Shown here piece by piece: positions 47,733 to 56,390 of a stretch of 64,000 nucleotides of DNA (positions are counted from its first letter, which is position 1; each line of letters begins with the position of its first letter). Source of the DNA: Candidatus Wallbacteria bacterium (GTDB lineage Bacteria; Muiribacteriota; JAQTZZ01). Where the stretch lies: assembly GCA_028687545.1 (NCBI GenBank), contig JAQTZZ010000016.1, forward strand, positions 1 through 64,000, written 5' to 3'. A program made the translations under genes and the position numbers. Under the pieces are notes generated by a model, which was not told where the DNA came from, ran no database searches, and saw nothing but the letters and a program-made list of their open reading frames with translations.

Positions 47733-48622
47733 TCAATGATCTCAATGGCCTGATCATTCTCAATAAGCCGGCCGGTGTCGGATCGCTGGATACAATCCGC
47801 AGACTCAAAAAAAAATTCCCGGATCTATCCAAAACCGGTTTCCTTGGCACTCTTGACCCCATGGCTACCGGAGTGCTTCCCCTGTTTACCGGATTGTCCA
47901 CCAAGCTGATCCCTTTTATCAGAAACAATCCGAAGGTTTATCGCCTGAAGATCAGATTTGGAATCGCCACTGATTCTTACGATTGCACCGGCAAGGTGAC
48001 CAAAACCGCTCTTGTCGATCCGGACCTGCTCAACCAGCAGATCATCGGTGACCTGCTGAGCGGATTCCTCGGGGAAATCGACCAGGTCCCGCCTCCTCTT
48101 TCAGCCTGCAAGTCCAAAGGAAAACGCGCGTATGATCTTTTTTTCTCCGGGCAGCCGGTCACACTGCCGTCCCGCAAAAAAGAGATTTACGAGATAGATT
48201 TCAAGGGTTTTTTTCCTGGTGAAAACCCTGAAGCTGAACTCGTGGTTTCCTGTGAGAGCGGGACATACATGCGTTCACTGGCAGTGGATATCGGGAATAA
48301 AGTAAACCTTCCTGCACATCTTTCCTATCTCTGCCGCCTGTCCTGTGGAGATTTTCTGATCAGCGAAGCAGTCGGGCTGGAGACGCTGCTTGAACAGGGT
48401 CTTGAAAAATATCTGGAACCTCCCGACAGATTCCTGCCTTACCCCGAAGTGATCATCACTGAAAATTCCACTTACTTCCAGCTGGTAAAAAACGGGAATC
48501 AACTCAAGAATATCTGGAATGTTCCGGATGGATTGATCAAAATCAAGGACAACAGGCAGAATCTGCTGGCGATATATAAATCCAGGGGTAATTTTCTGGC
48601 CGCAGCCAAAGTTCTGCTATGA
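47729..48622 (+). CDS. truB: tRNA pseudouridine(55) synthase
   Basis: 297 residues. N-terminal ILNKPAGVGSLDTIRRLKK, the catalytic region TGFLGTLDPMATGVLPLFTG with the nucleophilic Asp in TLDP, YRLKIRFGIATDSYDCTGKV, and the thumb region QVPPPLSACKSKGKRAYDL. It makes pseudouridine 55 in the T-loop of tRNAs. The C-terminal part (about 230-297) shows some PUA-like character but is not certain. It overlaps the SpoIIE gene and ribF by 4 nt each. Confidence 0.94.
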   Translation: MINDLNGLIILNKPAGVGSLDTIRRLKKKFPDLSKTGFLGTLDPMATGVLPLFTGLSTKLIPFIRNNPKVYRLKIRFGIATDSYDCTGKVTKTALVDPDLLNQQIIGDLLSGFLGEIDQVPPPLSACKSKGKRAYDLFFSGQPVTLPSRKKEIYEIDFKGFFPGENPEAELVVSCESGTYMRSLAVDIGNKVNLPAHLSYLCRLSCGDFLISEAVGLETLLEQGLEKYLEPPDRFLPYPEVIITENSTYFQLVKNGNQLKNIWNVPDGLIKIKDNRQNLLAIYKSRGNFLAAAKVLL

Positions 48623-49575
48623 AAATCTTCCGCGGACTCGATTTTCAGATCAAAAACCCTTGCGTGATGGCCTTGGGAACCTTCGACGGGATTCATCTGG
48701 CACACCAGAAACTTCTGCGCTTTGCAAGGAGACTTGCTCGATCCCGGGGTCTGAAATTCGCCGTCTTCTCCTTCCAGAACCTTCCCAGGAATCTTTTTGT
48801 CGCAAAGCCTCTCCAGCTGATCATGACTGTTTCTGAAAAAGAGGAATGCTTCCGCAGGCTGAAAGTGGATTATCTGATTCATCTTGAATTTACCCGTGAT
48901 TTTTCCAGGCTGACAGCCCGGGAATTCGTCGAATTCCTGCACGAACGCTGCCGGATCAATTATCTGTGCGCAGGTTTCAATTTCAAGTTTGGGCACTTGA
49001 ATCGGGGTGATGTGGCTTTCCTGTCCAGAGCATGTGAGCTGCTGGGAATCGAAACCAGGGTGATCCCGCCTGTGGAACGGAATGGTGAAATCGTCTCTTC
49101 AAGCCTGATCAGGGACAAGATTGCAGAGGGTAAGATCGAGGAAGCCGTCTGTTTTCTGAATCATCCGTTACTGATATCGGGCAGAGTCATCTGCGGCAGG
49201 GGAGCAGGAAGAACTTTTGGCTTTCCGACAGCAAACCTAATTCCTGAAGAGGAGATCGTCCCAAAATACGGGGTATATTTCTGCTATGCGATTCTTCCTG
49301 GAAAAATGATTCTTCCCGGTGTGATCAACATTGGCTTAGTCCCGTCTTTCTTTACAGGCGGTCTTCCCAGATTTGAGCTGCATATTTTGGATTTCAACGG
49401 AAATCTTTACCGGAAAAAGATCACAGTCGCGCTCCTGCATTATCGAAGACCGGAATCCAAGCTGACCCAGGCAGAATTGAAAAAATGCATCGCCCTGGAT
49501 ATCAAGGCAGCCCGGAGTTACTTTGCCACAAGGGGGAAAGATGATAAAATCCTGCATAGTGTTTCTGGTCCTTAG
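48619..49575 (+). CDS. ribF: Bifunctional riboflavin kinase / FAD synthetase
   Basis: 318 residues. The N-terminal FAD synthetase (nucleotidyltransferase) has ALGTFDGIHLAHQKLL and CAGFNFKFGHLNRGDVAFL. The C-terminal riboflavin kinase has GRVICGRGAGRTFGFPTANL (PTAN motif) and GVYFCYAI. Riboflavin goes to FMN then FAD. The order truB-ribF is conserved in many bacteria. The usual HxGH at residues 24-27 reads HLAH here, a modest deviation. Its end overlaps the bmp gene by 35 nt. Confidence 0.93.
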   Translation: MKIFRGLDFQIKNPCVMALGTFDGIHLAHQKLLRFARRLARSRGLKFAVFSFQNLPRNLFVAKPLQLIMTVSEKEECFRRLKVDYLIHLEFTRDFSRLTAREFVEFLHERCRINYLCAGFNFKFGHLNRGDVAFLSRACELLGIETRVIPPVERNGEIVSSSLIRDKIAEGKIEEAVCFLNHPLLISGRVICGRGAGRTFGFPTANLIPEEEIVPKYGVYFCYAILPGKMILPGVINIGLVPSFFTGGLPRFELHILDFNGNLYRKKITVALLHYRRPESKLTQAELKKCIALDIKAARSYFATRGKDDKILHSVSGP

Positions 49576-50500
49576 CATGATCACTCTTGCTGATGCCGCC
49601 GGATTCAAGGTTGGACTGGTCACTGACATCAAAGGGCTTGGTGACCGCTCCTTCAACGATTCCTCCATGGAAGGGATCACCCGCGCCGAAAAAATATTTA
49701 ATTTCAAGGCTTCAGTGCTTGTACCGCAGACAACAGGCGAAATCGGGGAAGATCTGCTCAGGCTGGCGATCGGAAAATGCGATCTGATTGTTGCCGCAGG
49801 GTATTCCATGCATGACGCGGTGCTCAAGGCAGCTGAACAGTATCCTGAGATACGGTTCGCAATCGTGGACTCTGTGGTGAATCTTCCCAATGTCTGCTCC
49901 ATTGTTTTCAGGGAAGAGGAAGGCGCTTACCTGGCAGGCATGGCTGCGGCTTATGTCAGTAAAACAGGTAAGATAGGTTTTGTGGGGGGAATGGATGTAC
50001 CTCTGATCGACAAGTTCAGACTGGGTTATTCTCAAGGGGCTTTTGCAGTCAATCCGGCGGTGAAGATTCTGTCGGGATATACCGGATCTTACGGAGAACC
50101 TGTCAAGGGCAAAGAGGAAGCCGTAAGGCTTTACAAAGGTGGAGCTGACGTAATTTTTTCCGCTGCAGGACTTTCCGGGCTCGGGGTGATCAGCGCTGCA
50201 GAGGAATCCAAATTTTATGCGATCGGAGTGGACCGCGATCAGGACGACCTGGCTCCGGGATCGGTTCTCACCAGCATGGTGAAACGCGTGGACGAGGCTG
50301 TGTACCAGGTTGTGAAAGAGACTTACGGAGGGAATTTCACGCCTGGTGTCAGACGATACGGACTGCGGGAAGGCGGGGTCGGACTGACTGATTTCAAGTT
50401 CACGAAAAATAACCTTCCTGCTGATCTTTTCATCAGGCTCGAGCAGGCTAAACGGGATATCATCAGCGGCAGGATCAAAGTGAATGCGGTGAAGAGATAA
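49541..50500 (+). CDS. BMP-family ABC transporter substrate-binding protein
   Basis: 319 residues with a signal peptide (IKSCIVFLVLSMITLADA). Basic membrane protein (Bmp/PnrA) signatures: VGLVTDIKGLGDRSFNDSSMEGI, VLVPQTTGEIGEDL, AYLAGMAAAYVSKTGKIGFVGGM, and VDRDQDDLAPGSVLTSMVKRVD. PnrA/BmpA members bind purine nucleosides, and the Asp/Phe pattern (GDRSFND) that contacts them is present. No permease or ATPase genes are adjacent. There is no lipobox Cys, so it may be periplasmic. The ATG at 49541 follows AAGGGGGAAAG. Confidence 0.9.
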   Translation: MIKSCIVFLVLSMITLADAAGFKVGLVTDIKGLGDRSFNDSSMEGITRAEKIFNFKASVLVPQTTGEIGEDLLRLAIGKCDLIVAAGYSMHDAVLKAAEQYPEIRFAIVDSVVNLPNVCSIVFREEEGAYLAGMAAAYVSKTGKIGFVGGMDVPLIDKFRLGYSQGAFAVNPAVKILSGYTGSYGEPVKGKEEAVRLYKGGADVIFSAAGLSGLGVISAAEESKFYAIGVDRDQDDLAPGSVLTSMVKRVDEAVYQVVKETYGGNFTPGVRRYGLREGGVGLTDFKFTKNNLPADLFIRLEQAKRDIISGRIKVNAVKR

Positions 50501-50508
50501 CAATCATT

Positions 50509-50584
50509 GGTTCGGGGTACGAGGATTGAGGTACGAGGTTTGAAGATTCCCATATCCCGTACCTCGAACCGCGAACCTTGTACC
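50509..50584. repeat. Imperfect palindrome of GTACGAGG words between convergent genes
   Basis: Direct copies GGGGTACGAGG (50514-50524) and GAGGTACGAGG (50528-50538) face inverted copies CCCGTACCTCGAACC (50556-50570) and GAACCTTGTACC (50573-50584). The arm 50509-50522 pairs with 50556-50570 nearly perfectly. It lies between the bmp (plus) and STAND (minus) genes, which end on both sides, so it could act as a two-way terminator. It also resembles small dispersed intergenic repeats. Confidence 0.6.
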
Positions 50585-50604
50585 TTAAAGTCCCAGGCTG
50601 AGTG

Positions 50605-53271
50605 CTAAATTTTCCTGATTATGCAGAAATTGCAGTCTGGATTGAAGTAATAGCAGCCTTTTTCCGGCGAAGAACAGATGAAGCGATTCCCGGCTTTGTC
50701 CAGCAGGATTTCCCTGAGCCTGGAGATTGCCATCCTCACCTGTCCATCGTCATGTTCCGGATCATATGGCCTTTTCCAGACTGCAGGGAACAGGATTTCA
50801 GGCCTGACCGCCTCCCCGGGGTTTCTGCAGAGTTCGTAAAGAAGGGGCACCAGCATCCTTTTTCCGAAAAAGTTGATTTCCGTCCCGTCCACTTCCAGAA
50901 GTCTGGCTTCGAAATCCGCGAACAGTTCGAATTTTTTCCTGTCTCCTGTATGTTGTTCACGATCAGCAGAACTGATTTCCGAAGTCCCGTTTCCTGAGAG
51001 CAGGAGAAACTCCTTACTGCCCCTGGTTTCAACGGTTTTCAGAAGCCATTCCGCATCCTTTTTGAAGCGTTCTCTGGCCGGTTCGGGCAGGAGGCTCAGG
51101 GATTCCAGATACTTCTGTGAACAGGATTCAAAAGCCTGGGAACCGGAACATCTGTGGAACAGCGAAGAGAGCAGGAAATATGAGCTGTTGAGTTCCGGCA
51201 GATGGAGCCTGCCGCTGAAATCTCTGACTCTGTCGAGAAGTGACTGGGTTTCATGCAGCCGGCCGGAGACCAGCTTCAATCTGGCAAAATCCAATTCAAC
51301 AAAGCACAGTTCCAGCGGGAAATCGATTCTGCCGAATCCTGCGAGCGATTTTTCAAACTGGATTTCTGCTTCCGGATAGCGTCCTGAGATTGTATAAACT
51401 CTGCCAAGGATTCTGCATAACTGTGCTGTTTCATAAATCCAGTCGTATTTCATGGTCAGGTTGAGGGCTTTCTGGATCATTCTCCTCGCTTTGATTGCTT
51501 GCCCGATTCTAAGGTAAATTTCCGACTGCAGAATCAGGTCATAGACCAGACCGATATTGTTTCCGATCAGTTCGAAACACTTGATGGATTCTGTAAGGAT
51601 GGTCTGAGCTGAAACGAGCTTCCAGTCGTCGAGCAGGCAGAGCAGTTTTGCCTTTTCGTACAGCACTCTTGCCAGTAATCCGGTCGCGCCATGTTTTCGG
51701 CAGTTGATTTCGGCTTTTTCCAGTGTTTCCAAGCCCTGGAAAATTCCCCCGGTTTTTCCGAGAAAATCCGCTTTGCAGCATAAAATAGCAGTCCACCTGA
51801 TATCAGGTTCGAGCTCAGTCCGGGCATCCAGTTTTGCAAAGCAGGATTCTGCGGCTTTGATATCTCCGAGCCTGGCCAGGCACAATCCCGAGTCGGAAAG
51901 AAGTCGTATCTTGAGGTCATTGCTTATCTTTCTGCCTTCAAGCAGGCGATAGAATTTCAGGGCTTCCGAGTATTGTTCCCTGATGAAACAGACACGGCCT
52001 TTCAGAAAAATAGAGGTTTCATCGTCTCCCAGCCTGCCTGTCAGTTCCATCGCTTCCGGAATCCGCTCGTAGAAAATCAACAGTTCGACTTTGCAGCGCT
52101 GCAGTTCAGGCAGTCTGTAATTCTGGCAGACAGTTAGAGCTTGATCCAGAATCGTGAGATAGTCCGGGATTTCCTCACCCAGAAGGAAGAAAAGGTCTCC
52201 CAGGGCAATTGCGCAATCAACAGCTTCCTGGAAAAGCTCAGCCTCTCTGAAATGGAAAAAAGCTTCCTGCAGATTTCTAGCTTCATGTGCAGCGCATTTC
52301 GACAGGATGATTCCGATTTCAGCATGGAGCTTTTTTTTCCGCTCAATTTCGATGGTACCTGCTGAGAATTCCTTCAGAAGTTCGTGGAGATAGACATTCC
52401 CCCTGCGATCATGTTCGAAAAGCAGCATGTCCTCTAATTTCTTACCAGCCCAGGAGTCTTTATCGAGGAAAATATTGGGATCTACCGGTTTCCTGAGTAG
52501 AGACAGCTTTTCAAGCAACTTCCTGTCTGTTCCCGACAGTTTTTTCCAGATTATTCCTGACAGATAGATTGCCCATTCGCGGTCCAGGATAGATCCTTCT
52601 TCCATGAGATTCTGCAGTGTCTGGCCTGAGAGCAGCAGACTTATCAGCAGTTTCAGGGAATAGGGGTGACCGTGAAGCTTTTCGAAGATCGCTTTTTTAT
52701 CCGGGTCAGCCAGATCTTCACGGCAGTGCGCACCAAGGATCCCTGCAATGAATCTGCCGGTTTCTTCTGCGGAAAGACCTGACAGCTTCAGTTCAAAGAT
52801 GTCTGCGCAGAGTTCAGGCGGAATTCCCGGGCGTTCCCTGGAGATAAGAATCAGCCTGGCTTCGGAAAAGGCGGATAGACTTGCCCGGATAAGATCGGTC
52901 AGAGCGTCTGCAGGTGCATGCTGGGCATTATCGATGAACAGGATTATGGAATGATCCTCCAGAATTCTGCAAAGTGATTCTGCTGAGAGTTCGGGTTTGC
53001 GGATTTCAAGGGCGAGTTCAGAAGCGGTGCGGGTGATTTCGGATCTGAATCCTGAACCTGTGATTCCGGCCGGGCAGGTGAACCAGAGCAGATCCTTGTA
53101 TTCTGCAGTGCGCGACAGGCGTAACGCCAGGGTCTGGGCAAGTGCAGTCTTGCCGATGCCGCCAAGCCCTTCGATTGCAAGAATCTTCTGCTCCGGCAGA
53201 GCGCGGAGCAAGATGGCGAGTTCCCGCTCGCGACCGCAGAAATTGACAGGCTGCGGGTGTTTCCTCTGCAT
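50605..53271 (-). CDS. STAND ATPase - TPR - winged-helix regulator
   Basis: 888 residues. Residues about 8-300 are an NB-ARC-like nucleotide-binding domain: CGRERELAILL, P-loop GLGGIGKT (35-42), Walker B SIILFIDNAQHA. Residues about 330-740 are helical repeats of TPR type (RVLYEKAKLLCLLDDW; LCRILGRVYTISGRYPEAEI). Residues about 780-888 resemble an OmpR/PhoB-type winged helix (RPEILFPAVWKRPYDPEHDDGQVRMAISRLR). It has no membrane segment. In most SARP/AfsR relatives the DNA-binding domain is N-terminal; here it is C-terminal. It probably responds to a ligand by oligomerising and activating transcription. Upstream promoter at 53279-53307. Confidence 0.82.
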   Translation of the reverse strand: MQRKHPQPVNFCGRERELAILLRALPEQKILAIEGLGGIGKTALAQTLALRLSRTAEYKDLLWFTCPAGITGSGFRSEITRTASELALEIRKPELSAESLCRILEDHSIILFIDNAQHAPADALTDLIRASLSAFSEARLILISRERPGIPPELCADIFELKLSGLSAEETGRFIAGILGAHCREDLADPDKKAIFEKLHGHPYSLKLLISLLLSGQTLQNLMEEGSILDREWAIYLSGIIWKKLSGTDRKLLEKLSLLRKPVDPNIFLDKDSWAGKKLEDMLLFEHDRRGNVYLHELLKEFSAGTIEIERKKKLHAEIGIILSKCAAHEARNLQEAFFHFREAELFQEAVDCAIALGDLFFLLGEEIPDYLTILDQALTVCQNYRLPELQRCKVELLIFYERIPEAMELTGRLGDDETSIFLKGRVCFIREQYSEALKFYRLLEGRKISNDLKIRLLSDSGLCLARLGDIKAAESCFAKLDARTELEPDIRWTAILCCKADFLGKTGGIFQGLETLEKAEINCRKHGATGLLARVLYEKAKLLCLLDDWKLVSAQTILTESIKCFELIGNNIGLVYDLILQSEIYLRIGQAIKARRMIQKALNLTMKYDWIYETAQLCRILGRVYTISGRYPEAEIQFEKSLAGFGRIDFPLELCFVELDFARLKLVSGRLHETQSLLDRVRDFSGRLHLPELNSSYFLLSSLFHRCSGSQAFESCSQKYLESLSLLPEPARERFKKDAEWLLKTVETRGSKEFLLLSGNGTSEISSADREQHTGDRKKFELFADFEARLLEVDGTEINFFGKRMLVPLLYELCRNPGEAVRPEILFPAVWKRPYDPEHDDGQVRMAISRLREILLDKAGNRFICSSPEKGCYYFNPDCNFCIIRKI

Positions 53272-53278
53272 GTTTAGA

Positions 53279-53307
53279 ATTATATAGAGCTGACTGCAAA
53301 ATGTCCA
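53279..53307 (-). promoter_or_regulatory. Promoter of the STAND regulator, probably leaderless
   Basis: On the minus strand TGGACA (53302-53307), 17 bp, TATAAT (53279-53284). The start of transcription would fall within one or two bases of the ATG at 53271. No SD sequence is present before that ATG, which supports leaderless translation. Confidence 0.6.
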
Positions 53308-53449
53308 AAAGCAGTGTTTCTGGAAATATTATTGAGTTTTACCTGGTCAAAGAACATTTCGAATTGCAATTTCATTCAGCTGTGCCGCTTACATTGACCA
53401 GTTAAAGATCATTATTGATTTCAAAGATCAATAACTCCAAGAAATCACC

Positions 53450-54718
53450 CTATTCCAGCAGCCACTTGTAAATCGGCTTGACTGTGATTGCTTTTCCTTT
53501 CAACTTAATTTCTTCATCAGTATCTTCAGTCAAAATAAGCGCTGTTTTCAGCTTGAGTTCGTCCATGGCTTTTATCAGCGCCTTTAGCTCTCTCTGCCTT
53601 GTTTTTTCGTCGTCCAGATTATCTGTGACCTGAATCAGCGATAAACCGTTTTTACCGGACTTGAGCAGAAAATCGACTTCCAGGTTATTCGTGGTCTTGT
53701 AATAATAAATCTCCTGGGATTTGCGCCTGAGTTCAAGGAACACCAGATTCTCCAGAAACTTTCCTTTATTCTTTGAAAACTGAAACCCGACCGCATCCGC
53801 CAGACCATTGTCGATGCAGTATATTTTCTTATGGGAAACAAACTGCTGCTTGAGGGAATAGGAAAACCTGCTGGTAAGAAATATCAAGTAACTGTTTTCC
53901 AGAAAATCCGCGTAACTCTTGATTGTATTCATGCTACCCAATCCCAGAACATTTTTCAGATTGTTATAAGAGAATGTTCCTCCGAGATTGCTTAAAAAGT
54001 ACAACCCGAGTTCTCTCAATGGTTTAACATGTTTGATGCCATATCTTGCCACTATGTCACGATACAGAATGTCCTCATAAACCCTCTTCAGAATGGTTGC
54101 ATCCTGATATTTCAGATATTCGGGCATACCTCCATGCAGGAGATATTCAGCAAAATGCTTTTTAATCAATGCTCTATCTTGAGTCAGCGAGATGCCGTTA
54201 ACGGGCAAATGAAAACCCTTGAATGAGAGATATTCTCTAAAAGAAAAGGGGAAGAGCTCGACGCTGACATTTCTGCCTGTCAGTTTTGTACCAAGCTCCC
54301 TGCTGAGAAGTGAAGCATTCGAGCCTGTAATAAAGAATTTGCATCCTTTGCCCTGCATCCGGCGCACGAAAGTTTCCCATCCGGGAACGTTCTGAATCTC
54401 ATCAAGAAAGAAAACTTTTTTATCCCCGTACAATTCCAGAAACACCTCATACAGATGATTAAAGTCTTTAACATTGAAGTCCATCAAGCGTTCATCTTCA
54501 AAATTGAAATAATAAACACATTCCATGTAAAGATCTCTGCTGATCTGATTGAGCAGCGTGGATTTGCCGCAGCGGCGCACTCCTGAGATAACTACCGCAT
54601 GAGGCAGAGAAGCGTGCCGTGAAATGATATTTAACATATCTCTGGGAATGCCGGCATCGATATTCTGATGTTCCTTTTCCTGTTCGAGAATGATTTCCTT
54701 TAATAATGGTTTGTTCAT
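53450..54718 (-). CDS. AAA+ ATPase with DUF4143 (AAA_14) domain
   Basis: 422 residues. Residues about 30-180: P-loop VISGVRRCGKSTLLNQI, Walker B VFFLDEIQNVPGWETFVRR, sensor FFITGSNASLLS, and the typical LTGRNVSVELFPFSFREYL. Residues about 230-420 are the DUF4143 domain, related to PD-(D/E)XK nucleases (EVDFLL, then LIQVTDN). These proteins are widespread, sporadically distributed and of unknown role, often linked to mobile DNA. The promoter (54749-54777) is overlaid by a palindrome. A short inverted repeat (TTATTGAT/ATCAATAA, about 53411-53434) lies after the stop. Confidence 0.9.
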   Translation of the reverse strand: MNKPLLKEIILEQEKEHQNIDAGIPRDMLNIISRHASLPHAVVISGVRRCGKSTLLNQISRDLYMECVYYFNFEDERLMDFNVKDFNHLYEVFLELYGDKKVFFLDEIQNVPGWETFVRRMQGKGCKFFITGSNASLLSRELGTKLTGRNVSVELFPFSFREYLSFKGFHLPVNGISLTQDRALIKKHFAEYLLHGGMPEYLKYQDATILKRVYEDILYRDIVARYGIKHVKPLRELGLYFLSNLGGTFSYNNLKNVLGLGSMNTIKSYADFLENSYLIFLTSRFSYSLKQQFVSHKKIYCIDNGLADAVGFQFSKNKGKFLENLVFLELRRKSQEIYYYKTTNNLEVDFLLKSGKNGLSLIQVTDNLDDEKTRQRELKALIKAMDELKLKTALILTEDTDEEIKLKGKAITVKPIYKWLLE

Positions 54719-54748
54719 CCTTCACCTCTTGTTCTCACTGGTAATAAG

Positions 54749-54777
54749 AGAATACCATCAATAATTCTCAGTGTCAA
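54749..54777 (-). promoter_or_regulatory. Promoter of the DUF4143 ATPase gene
   Basis: On the minus strand a perfect -35 box TTGACA (54772-54777), 17-bp spacer, and a -10 box TATTCT (54749-54754). The transcript would start near 54742, about 24 nt before the ATG, with AGGTGAAGG as SD. The -35 box lies in the loop of the palindrome 54757-54791. Confidence 0.6.
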
Positions 54778-54791
54778 TGAGAATTATTGAT
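54757..54791. promoter_or_regulatory. Palindromic operator over the -35 box
   Basis: ATCAATAATTCTCA (54757-54770) and its exact complement TGAGAATTATTGAT (54778-54791), 14 bp each, spaced by 7 nt. A further TTCTCA half-site occurs at 54732-54737 near the -10 region. It is best read as a repressor site controlling the ATPase gene. The remaining part of the gap to 54986 shows nothing certain. Confidence 0.6.
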
Positions 54792-54986
54792 TATCTTTCC
54801 TGAACACCAGTGTTTGGGTACCCGCGAGGGGCATCCCTGTGATGGTAATTCCATGAAATGACTCAATGCTGTGAATACTGTTGCAAAATGTTGCGGCGAA
54901 TCTGTCTGCAATTTTATCAAACAGACCCATAATAAAAAATAAGGAAAGGCAAAACCGATCCGGAAATAAACTGTGGGGGGGTAAAC

Positions 54987-55598
54987 ATGTTCATTTACAT
55001 CATCGAGGCTGTGATTTACTTCTACTTCAGCTACTGCATCTATATGATCGCAGAGCGGATGGGACACTCGGCGTCATGGCAGGCCTTTGTGCCTGTCTGG
55101 AACTTCTTTCTGATCTGCGACCTGGCTGGATACAACTGGGGCTGGGCTTGTGCCCTGATTCCTCTGCTGGGATGGGATCTTTTCTCATCATTGCTCCTCT
55201 CAGTTATCACTCTTGGTGATCCCGCTGCAACTCCATGGTACTGGCCGCTGGTCAGGATTTATCCGCTGCTCTGCCTTGGACTTCTGGCTGCCATGTTTTC
55301 GAGCATTTCAGAGTCATGCAGCAGACCTGCCTGGCTGGGTCTCCTGATGGTGGTACCTCTGGTGAATCTCGGAGCTGCCGGCTACCTCGCTTTTTCCTCC
55401 TGCAGGGAGTACGAAGTGATCAGGTCCGCAAAAGTAGGCAGAGTAATTCCTGATAAAACTATAGCCCCCAGGCCTCGTCCTAAGAACGGCGCAGTGACTC
55501 TCGCCCAGCGCAGTGCAGGAGCTCAGAGACTTGCAGAAGCTCAGAGGGAAGAATACCTTCAGAGAGTGCTTGAAGCCAGGAAAGTCAGGAATGGATGA
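54987..55598 (+). CDS. Multi-helix membrane protein (DUF5684-like)
   Basis: 203 residues with about four membrane helices in residues 1-150 (FIYIIEAVIYFYFSYCIYMI; FFLICDLAGYNWGWACALIPLL; LLCLGLLAAMFSS; LLMVVPLVNLGAAGYLAFS). The pattern W-x-A-F-(V/I)-P-x-(W/Y)-N (SWQAFVPVWNFF) is typical of DUF5684-type small membrane proteins. The last 45 residues are polar, basic and Ala/Arg-rich, probably a cytoplasmic tail. The function of the family is not known. The gene stands alone; GGGGGGG precedes the ATG. Confidence 0.7.
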   Translation: MFIYIIEAVIYFYFSYCIYMIAERMGHSASWQAFVPVWNFFLICDLAGYNWGWACALIPLLGWDLFSSLLLSVITLGDPAATPWYWPLVRIYPLLCLGLLAAMFSSISESCSRPAWLGLLMVVPLVNLGAAGYLAFSSCREYEVIRSAKVGRVIPDKTIAPRPRPKNGAVTLAQRSAGAQRLAEAQREEYLQRVLEARKVRNG

Positions 55599-55666
55599 AA
55601 AATTGAAACTTAAGGCCTGCCAGCAGGTAGAATTATTAAGAGGGTCTAAAGTGCAGAGGCGGAAAC

Positions 55667-56191
55667 ATGGGGTGGTTTGAGAATTTTGTGCTGAGCCTGG
55701 AAGGGGAATGGGCTGTATATAAGAATGAAACATTACAAGAAGCAGAGGTTCCTGGAAGTCTGGAGATGGTATTCTGTAATTCTGATAAAATCAGGAGAGT
55801 CTGCGACAGATTCGTGACCATGCTCCTGATGGCTAAAGGATATTACAGCATTGCCCCGCTTGACCATAAATCACCGGCCGATATCTTCGGGTTTTGCGAA
55901 CATAAGGAATTTCAGCATCTGGTGCTGATCAAAGTCAAGAGCATCGGATCTGATTTGAAACAGTCTCATCTCACTGAAGGGGAGATCAAGGATCTGAAGG
56001 GATTCTGCGGCTTCACCTTTGATAAATTCAGGAAGGAAAAACCTGAATCAAGATCTGTCGCGGTCAGTTGCGGATATGCAGTGGTATCTTCCGAATACAA
56101 TGTCTGTGAGTTGTATGACTCCGGATTGACCGGAATAGATCCAGGAATCACTGATCTTGAAAAAAAGATCCGCAGTGTCCACCTGCTTTAG
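55667..56191 (+). CDS. Hypothetical protein, possible degenerate PD-(D/E)XK fold
   Basis: 174 residues, no signal peptide and no membrane helix. One stretch, KGYYSIAPLDHKSPADIFGF...HLVLIKVKS, resembles the core of endonuclease-like folds (GWxVxRxxxSxGPxDLxA...xxxVQVK): Asp followed some 20 residues later by a hydrophobic strand ending K-x-K. The usual E or Q before x-K is Lys here, so activity is doubtful. SD GAGG is placed well. It shares no operon with known partners. I cannot assign a function; the fold is a guess. Confidence 0.55.
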   Translation: MGWFENFVLSLEGEWAVYKNETLQEAEVPGSLEMVFCNSDKIRRVCDRFVTMLLMAKGYYSIAPLDHKSPADIFGFCEHKEFQHLVLIKVKSIGSDLKQSHLTEGEIKDLKGFCGFTFDKFRKEKPESRSVAVSCGYAVVSSEYNVCELYDSGLTGIDPGITDLEKKIRSVHLL

Positions 56192-56337
56192 AAATTCAGA
56201 TACCCGGTATCTACTCGCTCCCACCCTTCTGCCTGATGAATCTGCGGATTTTCTTGATTCTTCGCTCCCAATTTAACGCATTCTGCATTACAGTAACACC
56301 AGCTGGCGGATTTCCATCTGCCGCAGGCAGCGGCACC

Positions 56338-56366
56338 TTGACATCCGGGCTTGAAATCAATATATT
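56338..56366 (+). promoter_or_regulatory. Near-consensus sigma-70-type promoter of the mutase operon
   Basis: A perfect TTGACA at 56338-56343, exactly 17 bp, then TATATT at 56361-56366 (5 of 6). Transcription would start near 56373, with AAAAGGGGG at SD distance before the ATG at 56391. A small CTGCC-GCA-GGCAG hairpin at about 56318-56330 lies just upstream. The strength suggests constitutive high expression unless repressed. Confidence 0.75.
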
Positions 56367-56390
56367 ACTTATGAAAAAAAAGGGGGATAA

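Noticed and set aside
54774-55067. Minus-strand open frame of 97 codons
   Set aside because: Overlaps the membrane-protein gene on the other strand and the operator palindrome; no protein-like features.
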